Shown: positions 24,892 through 31,632 of the stretch, piece after piece
Layout: each line of letters starts with the position of its first letter
Numbering within the stretch: the stretch's first letter is position 1
From: Microbacterium sp. 8M
Lineage (GTDB): Bacteria > Actinomycetota > Actinomycetes > Actinomycetales > Microbacteriaceae
DNA: 64,000 nt
Assembly (NCBI RefSeq): GCF_902506375.1
Contig: NZ_LR733284.1
Coordinates: forward strand, 2,837,092-2,901,091
Direction: 5' to 3'
Program-made: the position numbers and the translations under genes
The notes under the pieces: model-generated
The model's database searches: none
Told to the model about the DNA's origin: nothing
Seen by the model: only the letters and a program-made list of their open reading frames with translations

Positions 24892-25278
24892 TCAGTCGTC
24901 GAGCTCGATGTCGACGACCTCGATCTCGATGAACCCGCCGACGACGCGCGTGCGGAACGTGCGCAGCATGAGAGCCGGATCCGTGAGGCACTCGCCGGTG
25001 CCGAGGTCGTAGACCTCCTTGTGCAGCGGGGAGGCGACGGTCGGCCGGTCGCCACGGGAGCCGACGATGCCGCGCGCCATGACGGGTGCGCCGTCCGCGG
25101 CGGGATCGGTGTGCTCGACCGCGTACACCTCTCTCGGCGAGATCAGGAACAGCGCGATCTGCCGCATGCGGATCAGCACGGCCTCGCCCCAGGTGGGCTC
25201 GAGGTCGTCGACGCGGCAGGCGCGCTCCCACACGGTGCGCGGAGCGGCGGGGCGAGGAAGAGTCTGCGTGATCGTCAT
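24892..25278 (-). CDS. nirD: Nitrite reductase (NADH) small subunit
   Basis: A 128-residue Rieske-fold protein. As in other NirD proteins the iron-sulfur ligands are missing: the place of the Rieske CPLH motif reads SPLHKEVYDL. It partners NirB in reducing nitrite to ammonium in the cytosol. Unusually it is not downstream of nirB but divergent from it across a 183-bp control region. A TACTGT hexamer (25285-25290, minus strand) lies 6 nt before the ATG, suggesting a leaderless transcript distinct from the GlnR-box promoter of nirB. Confidence 0.9.
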   Translation of the reverse strand: MTITQTLPRPAAPRTVWERACRVDDLEPTWGEAVLIRMRQIALFLISPREVYAVEHTDPAADGAPVMARGIVGSRGDRPTVASPLHKEVYDLGTGECLTDPALMLRTFRTRVVGGFIEIEVVDIELDD

Positions 25279-25330
25279 GCCGCGACAGTAGGCGCGGGAT
25301 GTTTCGGGAACCGTCGCCGCACATGACGGC

Positions 25331-25352
25331 CGTGTGAAAGCCGTCTCACACG
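25331..25352. promoter_or_regulatory. Inverted repeat CGTGTGA-N8-TCACACG in the nirD-nirB gap
   Basis: Perfect 7-bp arms with an 8-bp centre. It resembles a CRP/GlxR site (TGTGA-N6-TCACA), but the spacer is two bases too long. It lies about 37 bp upstream of the GlnR-like box and about 50 bp before nirD, so it could serve either gene, perhaps binding NnaR or another partner. Confidence 0.4.
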
Positions 25353-25388
25353 ATCGCGCCACCGCTGTGCGAACGGTGTCATCCCCCG

Positions 25389-25431
25389 GTTACACGAGCG
25401 AAACGGGAGGGAAACGGCCCGCTCATACGCT
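25389..25431 (+). promoter_or_regulatory. GlnR-type box and nirB promoter
   Basis: GTTAC (25389-25393)-N6-GAAAC (25400-25404)-N6-GAAAC (25411-25415) fits the actinobacterial GlnR pattern GTnAC-N6-GnAAC. Ten bases later comes TACGCT (25426-25431), a -10 hexamer, so the box covers the -35 position as expected for an activator. The narK promoter at 35397-35439 has the same layout. Confidence 0.7.
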
Positions 25432-25461
25432 CGGGATCCATCGACACGGAGGAGGGCAGGC

Positions 25462-28080
25462 ATGACGACCCGACACACGCTGATCGCCGGAGGCGGTCCC
25501 GCGGCGCACCGTCTCGTCGAGGCGCTGCTCTCCCGCTTCGCCGATGAGCCGAGCGTCGCGCACCGCATCACCGTCCTCACCGAGGAGCCCCACCTGCCGT
25601 ACGACCGCGTGCAGCTGAGCAAGCGCCTCGCGGACGGCGCGGTGGATCTCACGCTCGAGCCCGCCTCGTGCTGGGAGGAGCCCGCCGTCGCGCTGCGCGT
25701 CGGTGAGGCGGCGGTCGCGATCGATCGCGCCGCGAAGACCGTCACCACCTCGGGCGGCGACGTCATCGGCTACGACGACCTCGTGCTCGCCACCGGCTCC
25801 TCCGCACCCGTGCCGGACATCCCCGGCGCACCCGCCGCCCGCGTGTACCGCACGATCGCCGACGTCGACGCCCTCGTCGCGGAGATCGCCGCCCTGCGCG
25901 CGACGCTCGGACGCGCCCCGCGCGTCGCCGTGGCCGGCGGCGGCCTGCTCGGGCTGGAGGCCGCCGGCGGCGTCGCCGCGCTCGGGGCGGACGCGGTCAT
26001 CATCCACTCCGGCGGATGGCTGATGTCCGCCCAGCTGGACGAGGGCGGAGGGCAGGCGCTCAGCCGTCTCATCGCGGCGCGCGGGATCGACCTGCATCTC
26101 GGCACCCGCCCGCAGCGGATCCTCCTCGACGAGGACGGCCGGCCGACCGCGGTGCGCTGCACCGATGGGCGCACGGTCCCGGCAGACATCGTCGTGTTCG
26201 CGATCGGCATCCGGGCCCGCGACGAGCTGGCGCGCGAGGCCGGGATCGACACCGCCGAGCGCGGCGGGGTGGTCGTGGACGAGGCGTGCCGCAGCTCGGA
26301 CCCCTCGGTGTGGGCGATCGGCGAGGTCGCCGCGATCGACGGCCGCACGGTCGGCCTGGTGGCGCCCGCGAACGCGATGGCCGAGACCGTGGCCGACCGC
26401 CTGCTCGGCGGCGACGCGACCTTCACCACGATCGACGATGCGACCAAGCTCAAGCTGTCCGGCGTCGACGTGGCGAGCTTCGGCGACGCCCTGGCCAAGG
26501 AGCCCGGAGCGCTGGAGATCGTGTACGCGGATCCGGCCCGCGGGCTGTACCAGAAGCTCGTCGTGAGCGATGACGCGAAGACCCTGCTCGGCGGCGTGTT
26601 CGTCGGGGATGCCGCGCCGTACGCCGGACTGCGTCCGCTGCTCGGCCGTGCGCTGGACGCGGAACCCGCGGCCTACCTCTCCGCCGCCGGCGCCGAGCCG
26701 CCGGCGGGAGGCGCCCTGCCCGACGACGCGTTCGTGTGCTCCTGCAACAACGTGACCGCGGGCGCCGTGCGCGAGGCCGTGGGCGGCGGCTGCCACGACC
26801 TCGGCGAGCTGAAGGCGTGCACCCGCGCGGGCACGCAGTGCGGATCCTGCGTGCCGCTCGTGAAGAAGCTGCTCGAGGCGGAGCTGACCGCCGCCGGTGC
26901 GACGGTGTCGCGCGCGCTCTGCGAGCACTTCGACCTGTCCCGGCAGGAGCTCTTCGAATCGATCCGGGTGCTCGGCCTGACCAGCTGGGACGGCACCGTC
27001 ACCCGCCTCGGCCGCGGGCTCGGCTGCGACATCTGCAAGCCGGTGGTCGCCTCGATCCTGGCGAGCCAGCATGGGCAGTATCTGCTCGACGACGGCCGCG
27101 GCCCGCTGCAGGACACGAACGACCGCGCACTCGCGAACATGCAGAAGGACGGCACGTACTCGGTGGTCCCGCGGATCCCCGGTGGCGAGATCACGCCCGA
27201 CAGGCTCGCCGTGATCGCTCGGGTCGCGCAGGACTTCGGGCTGTACACGAAGATCACCGGCGGGCAGCGCATCGACATGTTCGGCGCCCGCCTGGAGCAG
27301 CTGCCGGAGATCTGGCGCGAGCTCGTGGACGCGGGTTTCGAGTCGGGCCAGGCCTACGGCAAGTCGCTGCGGAACGTGAAGAGCTGCGTGGGATCGACGT
27401 GGTGCCGCTACGGCGTGCAGGACTCGGTCGGCATGGCGGTGGCGCTGGAGCTGCGGTACCGCGGCCTGCGCAGCCCGCACAAGCTGAAGTTCGGCGTCTC
27501 GGGCTGCGCCCGCGAGTGCGCGGAGGCGCGCGGCAAGGACGTGGGCGTGATCGCGACCGACAAGGGGTGGAACCTGTACATCGGCGGCAACGGCGGCTTC
27601 CAGCCCGCGCACGCCCAGCTGCTGGCGTCCGACCTCGACGACGAGACCCTGGTGCGCTACATCGACCGCTACCTGATGTACTACATCCGCACCGCGGACC
27701 GCCTGCAGCGCACGGCTCGCTGGATCGAGGAGCTCGAGGACGGGCTCGACCATGTCCGCGACGTCGTCGTGCACGACTCGCTCGGCCTCGCCGAGGAGCT
27801 CGAGGCGGCGATGGCCAAGCACGTCGACACCTACGAGGACGAGTGGGCCGCGACACTGCGCGACCCCGAGCGACTGCGCCGGTTCCGCTCGTTCGTGAAT
27901 GCTCCCGGCGAAGCGGATCCGTCGATCGCGCGGGTCGAGGAGCGCGGCCAGCTGCGGCCTGCGACGCCCGAGGAGCGGGCATCCGGCGTGGTGCCGATCG
28001 CGGGCACGCGCATCCCGGTGCGGACGCCGGACCCGTCGGAGCAGCGCGTGCCGGCGCTCACCGCGGAGGAGCGGTCATGA
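25462..28080 (+). CDS. nirB: Nitrite reductase (NADH) large subunit
   Basis: An 872-residue assimilatory nitrite reductase. Domains in order: FAD/NADH pyridine-disulfide-like module (about 1-400), BFD-like [2Fe-2S] domain (about 425-480: CSCNNV and CTRAGTQCGSC), a ferredoxin-like half-domain pair, and the [4Fe-4S]-sirohaem site (CVGSTWC and GVSGCARECAEA). It reduces nitrite to ammonium with six electrons from NADH. GGAGGAGG precedes the ATG, and a GlnR-type box lies 47 bp upstream. Its stop overlaps cobA by ATGA, coupling the enzyme to synthesis of its sirohaem cofactor. Confidence 0.97.
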   Translation: MTTRHTLIAGGGPAAHRLVEALLSRFADEPSVAHRITVLTEEPHLPYDRVQLSKRLADGAVDLTLEPASCWEEPAVALRVGEAAVAIDRAAKTVTTSGGDVIGYDDLVLATGSSAPVPDIPGAPAARVYRTIADVDALVAEIAALRATLGRAPRVAVAGGGLLGLEAAGGVAALGADAVIIHSGGWLMSAQLDEGGGQALSRLIAARGIDLHLGTRPQRILLDEDGRPTAVRCTDGRTVPADIVVFAIGIRARDELAREAGIDTAERGGVVVDEACRSSDPSVWAIGEVAAIDGRTVGLVAPANAMAETVADRLLGGDATFTTIDDATKLKLSGVDVASFGDALAKEPGALEIVYADPARGLYQKLVVSDDAKTLLGGVFVGDAAPYAGLRPLLGRALDAEPAAYLSAAGAEPPAGGALPDDAFVCSCNNVTAGAVREAVGGGCHDLGELKACTRAGTQCGSCVPLVKKLLEAELTAAGATVSRALCEHFDLSRQELFESIRVLGLTSWDGTVTRLGRGLGCDICKPVVASILASQHGQYLLDDGRGPLQDTNDRALANMQKDGTYSVVPRIPGGEITPDRLAVIARVAQDFGLYTKITGGQRIDMFGARLEQLPEIWRELVDAGFESGQAYGKSLRNVKSCVGSTWCRYGVQDSVGMAVALELRYRGLRSPHKLKFGVSGCARECAEARGKDVGVIATDKGWNLYIGGNGGFQPAHAQLLASDLDDETLVRYIDRYLMYYIRTADRLQRTARWIEELEDGLDHVRDVVVHDSLGLAEELEAAMAKHVDTYEDEWAATLRDPERLRRFRSFVNAPGEADPSIARVEERGQLRPATPEERASGVVPIAGTRIPVRTPDPSEQRVPALTAEERS

Positions 28081-28859
28081 CCGCGCGGCGCGGCAGCGTC
28101 GTGCTCGTCGGCGGCGGCCCCGGGGATCCCGAGCTGCTGACCGTGGGCGCCGTGCGCGCGCTGGCGGCGGCGGACGTCGTGCTCTACGACCGGCTCGCGC
28201 CCTACGACCTGCTCGATGAGCTCGCGCCCGGCGCCGAGCTCATCGACGTGGGCAAGCGCCCCGGGCACCACCCGATCGCGCAGGAGGAGATCGAGCGGAT
28301 CCTCGTGGAGCGCGCGCTGGGCGGCGCCCGCGTGGTGCGCTTCAAGGGCGGCGACCCGTTCGTGTTCGGCCGGGGCGGCGAGGAGGTCGAGGCGTGCCGG
28401 CGCGCCGGGGTTCCCGTGCGGGTGATCCCGGGCGTGACGAGCGCCGTCGCGGTTCCCGCCGCGTCGGGCGTCCCCGTCACGCACCGCGGCATCTCCCGGA
28501 TGTTCACCGTGGTGTCGGGGCACGCGCCGCTCTCGGCGGCGGAGCTCGAGCACCTCGCGCAGCTCGGCGGCACCATCGTGGTGCTCATGGGCGTGACGAA
28601 CCTGCCGTCGATCGCCGCAGGACTGCTGCGCAGCGGGATGAACGCACGCACCGGCGTCGCCATCATCGAACGCGGCTGCTCGGCTGCGCAGCGGACCACC
28701 ATCGCGGACCTCGCCGACATCCGCGCCGTCGCCGAGCGCGCCGGCGTCGCCTCGCCCGCCGTGATCGTGATCGGCGAGGTCGTGCGGCTCGCGCAGCAGG
28801 GCGACGCCGCCGCGGCCGCCATGCTCGCCGATGTCGGCTCGACCGGCGGAGCGCCCTGA
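28077..28859 (+). CDS. cobA: Uroporphyrinogen-III C-methyltransferase (SUMT)
   Basis: A 260-residue SAM-dependent enzyme that methylates uroporphyrinogen III at C2 and C7 to precorrin-2, the branch point to sirohaem. Signatures: VGGGPGDPELLTVGAVRAL, YDRL, VRFKGGDPFVFGRGGEE and the PGVTSAVAVPAASGVPVTHRG motif. No dehydrogenase/chelatase domain (CysG-type) is fused. It is translationally coupled to nirB upstream (ATGA) and to nnaR downstream (TGATG). Confidence 0.95.
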   Translation: MTARRGSVVLVGGGPGDPELLTVGAVRALAAADVVLYDRLAPYDLLDELAPGAELIDVGKRPGHHPIAQEEIERILVERALGGARVVRFKGGDPFVFGRGGEEVEACRRAGVPVRVIPGVTSAVAVPAASGVPVTHRGISRMFTVVSGHAPLSAAELEHLAQLGGTIVVLMGVTNLPSIAAGLLRSGMNARTGVAIIERGCSAAQRTTIADLADIRAVAERAGVASPAVIVIGEVVRLAQQGDAAAAAMLADVGSTGGAP

Positions 28860-29998
28860 TGCACGAATCCGTCGACCCCTGCCCGCCGGCGCTCGTGACC
28901 GGCTTCGGCCCGGACCAGCTGGCCGGCTTCCGGATCGGCGTCACGAGCGACCGTCGCTCGGCCGACCTCATCGACGCGTTCGAACGGCGCGGCGCGACGG
29001 TGCTGCACGCGCCGACCGTGCACATGCGGCACGCGGAGGACGACGCGCCGGTCATCGCGGACACGCAGCGCGTCATCGCGGAGCAGCCGGACGTGCTGCT
29101 GGCCACGACCAGCTACGGCATGCGGCGCTGGTTCGAGGTGGCGGATGCCGCGGGGCTCGGTGAGTCGCTGCAGCGCACGCTCGCCGCCTCGGCGATCCTC
29201 GTGCGCGGGCCGAAGGCGCGCGGCGCCGTCCGCGCCGCCGGACTCGACGACCGCGGCATGAGCGACGAGGAGACCACGGCATCGCTCGTGAGCCTGACCA
29301 TCGCCGAGTTCGCCGCGGGCGCGACCGTCGCGGTGCAGCTGCACGGCCAGCGCGACGAGGTGCAGCTGCGCCGGCTGCGCGACGCCGGCATGCGCGTGGT
29401 CACCGTGGCGCCCTACGCCTGGTCGACCGCGGGGGACGACGACGATCGCGTCACCCGGCTGGTCGACGCGATCGCCGCACGCCAGCTGGACTGCGTGACG
29501 TTCACCAGCGCCCCCGCGGTGGAGGGCCTGTTCCTCGCGGCGCTCGCCCGCGGCCGCCACGACCAGGTCGTCGAGGCGCTGCGCCAGGGCGTGGTCGCGG
29601 CCAGCGTGGGCCCGGTGACGTCGGCACCGCTGCAGCGGGCGGGGATCCCGGCGCTGCAGCCGGACCGGTTCCGCATGGGCGCGCTCATCCGACTCGTGTG
29701 CGAGCATCTGGAGGAGCGCGCGACCCTGCGCGTGCGCACGCGGCACGGCGAGGTGCAGCTGCGCGGCAGTGTCGCGGTGGTCGACGGCGCGCCGGTGCGG
29801 TTGACGCCGAACTCGCTGACGCTGTTCCGCGCCCTCGTGACCGCGAACGGGGCGGTCGTGTCTCGGCGCGCCCTGGCGAGCGCGCTGGACGGCGACGAGC
29901 ACACCATGGAGGTCTCGCTCAGCCGGCTGCGGCAGAGCCTCGCCGCGCCCGGCCTCGTGGCGACCGTGGTCAAGCGCGGGTACCGGCTCGACGTCTGA
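28859..29998 (+). CDS. nnaR: HemD-like / winged-helix fusion regulator (NnaR-type)
   Basis: A 379-residue protein. Residues about 20-270 match uroporphyrinogen-III synthase (HemD), and residues about 280-379 form an OmpR-type winged helix (LTPNSLTLFRALVTANGAVVSRRAL...VVKRGYRLDV). The architecture equals Mycobacterium Rv0260c/NnaR, an orphan regulator that works with GlnR to switch on nitrate/nitrite assimilation. Its place at the end of nirB-cobA, facing nasB-nasA-narK, fits that job exactly. Whether the HemD part is still catalytic or senses tetrapyrroles or nitrite cannot be told from sequence. Confidence 0.88.
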   Translation: MHESVDPCPPALVTGFGPDQLAGFRIGVTSDRRSADLIDAFERRGATVLHAPTVHMRHAEDDAPVIADTQRVIAEQPDVLLATTSYGMRRWFEVADAAGLGESLQRTLAASAILVRGPKARGAVRAAGLDDRGMSDEETTASLVSLTIAEFAAGATVAVQLHGQRDEVQLRRLRDAGMRVVTVAPYAWSTAGDDDDRVTRLVDAIAARQLDCVTFTSAPAVEGLFLAALARGRHDQVVEALRQGVVAASVGPVTSAPLQRAGIPALQPDRFRMGALIRLVCEHLEERATLRVRTRHGEVQLRGSVAVVDGAPVRLTPNSLTLFRALVTANGAVVSRRALASALDGDEHTMEVSLSRLRQSLAAPGLVATVVKRGYRLDV

Positions 29999-30001
29999 GA
30001 A

Positions 30002-30023
30002 CGCGGGGGCGCCCTTCCCCGCG
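30002..30023 (+). terminator. Hairpin after nnaR
   Basis: CGCGGGG (30002-30008) and CCCCGCG (30017-30023) form a perfect 7-bp stem with an 8-base loop, 3 bases after the nnaR stop and before the convergent nasB gene. Confidence 0.6.
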
Positions 30024-30033
30024 GCGTCGAGCC

Positions 30034-30095
30034 GGCCGTCAGGCCACGGGGGCGGCGGCGAGCAGGCCGTCAGGCCACGGGGGCGGCGGCGAGCA
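30034..30095. repeat. 31-bp perfect tandem duplication across the nasB stop codon
   Basis: The 31-base unit at 30034-30064 is repeated without change at 30065-30095. It includes the nasB stop (30070-30072) and the codons for the last Ala-Ala-Pro-Val-Ala residues, so a ghost copy of the C-terminus follows the real one. The identity of the copies suggests a recent slippage event. Confidence 0.9.
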
Positions 30096-31632
30096 GGGCG
30101 GCGATGCGGCCCCGGCATCCGCCGCAGCCGGTGCCGGCCCTCGTGCACCGGCCGACCTCCTCCACGGTGCCGCACCCGTCGTGGACGGCCTCGGCGATGC
30201 GCCCGGCCGTCACGCCGTTGCACCAGCACACCGTCGCGTCCGGTCCGAGCGGATCCTCGGCGGGCGCCGCGGCGGCGTCAGGGGCGTCCAGGCGCAGCAG
30301 CGCGGCGGGATCGGTCAGCAGCGCTCCGCCCCGCTCGTACCGCAGCGTCAGCTCGGCGCCCGCCTGCGGCAGGCCGACCGACACGAAGCCCGCGAGCGCG
30401 CCGTCGCGGACCACGGTCTTCAGGTAGGAGCCGCGCGCCGGATCCACCCAGACGCTCACCTCGGCGTCGGCAGACCACGGCTCCGCCGCATAGTCCCCGC
30501 CCGAGACGACGTCGATCCCCTTGGCCTTGAGCATGACCGCGGTGGGCCGCTCGTGCAGCGCGACGGAGGCGTCGGGCCCGGCCGCAGCTCCTTCCGCCTC
30601 GGCGTGCAGGCCGGCGGCGACCGCAGCGGCCTGTCGCCAGCCGGGCCCGATCAGCCCGCTCGGCGCGCCGGCGACGCGCCCTGTGGCGTCGGCCGAGCCC
30701 GGGTCGGCGATCTGCGCGCAGTCGCCGATCGCGAACACGTCGGGATCCGTCCACGTGCGCAGCGCGGCGTCCACGAGCACGCCGGTCGCGCAGGCCAGGC
30801 CGGCGCCGCGGGCGAGCTCCACTCGCGGGGCGACCCCGCAGGAGAGCACGAGCAGATCGCCGCGCGTGTAGGTGCCGTCGGCGCACAGGATCCCGCCGAA
30901 GACCGGCCCAGCCGGGGTCTCCCGGAACTCCACCGCCTCGGCGCGGGAGTGCGCGGCCATGCGCAGCCCGGCGCGCTGCGCCGCGCGGCCGAGCATGCGC
31001 CCGCCGCCCTCGTCGAGGTTGCGCGCCATCGGCGCGGGTCCGTGGTGCACGACGGTCACGCGTGCTCCGTGCTCGGCCGCGAGCAGCGCGAACTCCATAC
31101 CGAGCACCCCGGCGCCGAGCACGACGATCGACCCTCCCCCGGCGACGACCGGGGCGACCGCCTCGGCGTCGGCGAGGTCCCGCAGCGCGAGCACGCCGGC
31201 CGGCAGCGGAGCGCCGTGCCCGTCGTGACCGGGCGCGGCTCCGCGCACGGGCCGGCTCCCCTCGAGCCCGGCGAGCGTCGGCACGTTCGCCCGGGCGCCC
31301 GTGGCCAGCACGAGCCGGTCGTAGGCGACCTCCTCGCCGGCCGCGGTGCGGACCAGGCGACGCTCGCGGTCGATCGCGACCGCGGTCTCGGCGAGCCGGA
31401 TCCGCACCCCGGCCGCGCGCGCCGCCGCGGTGTCGGCGATCTCGAGGCGCGCGCGATCGGTGGCCCCGACGGCGTACTCGGCCAGGAGCACCCGGTTGTA
31501 CGCGTCCTCCGCTTCGGCGCCGAGCACGACGAGCGAGATCCGCCCGGCCGCGACGGCGGGCAGCATCTCCTCGACGAACCGGGCTCCCACAGGACCGTAG
31601 CCGACCAGGACCACTCGCATCGCGTGCGTCAT
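30070..31632 (-). CDS. nasB: Assimilatory nitrate reductase, FAD/NADH electron-transfer subunit
   Basis: A 520-residue NirB-like flavoprotein lacking the sirohaem half. It has an FAD/NAD(P) pyridine-disulfide module (about 1-400: VVLVGYGPVGARFVEEML, LVLATGARANVP, VLGAGVLGMEFALLAAEHG) and a C-terminal BFD-like [2Fe-2S] domain with CWCNGV and CTRAGTGCGGC. It would pass electrons from NADH to NasA. The start at 31632 overlaps the nasA stop (ATGA); MRVVLVG at 31620 is possible. The 3' end carries a 31-bp tandem duplication. Confidence 0.85.
   Translation of the reverse strand: MTHAMRVVLVGYGPVGARFVEEMLPAVAAGRISLVVLGAEAEDAYNRVLLAEYAVGATDRARLEIADTAAARAAGVRIRLAETAVAIDRERRLVRTAAGEEVAYDRLVLATGARANVPTLAGLEGSRPVRGAAPGHDGHGAPLPAGVLALRDLADAEAVAPVVAGGGSIVVLGAGVLGMEFALLAAEHGARVTVVHHGPAPMARNLDEGGGRMLGRAAQRAGLRMAAHSRAEAVEFRETPAGPVFGGILCADGTYTRGDLLVLSCGVAPRVELARGAGLACATGVLVDAALRTWTDPDVFAIGDCAQIADPGSADATGRVAGAPSGLIGPGWRQAAAVAAGLHAEAEGAAAGPDASVALHERPTAVMLKAKGIDVVSGGDYAAEPWSADAEVSVWVDPARGSYLKTVVRDGALAGFVSVGLPQAGAELTLRYERGGALLTDPAALLRLDAPDAAAAPAEDPLGPDATVCWCNGVTAGRIAEAVHDGCGTVEEVGRCTRAGTGCGGCRGRIAALLAAAPVA

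Noticed and set aside
25331..25352. GlxR/CRP site in the nir gap
   Set aside because: Arms fit, but the centre is 8 bp rather than 6; kept only as an unassigned inverted repeat.
25423..27822. 799-aa minus-strand frame within nirB
   Set aside because: Shadow of nirB, whose cofactor motifs are all present.
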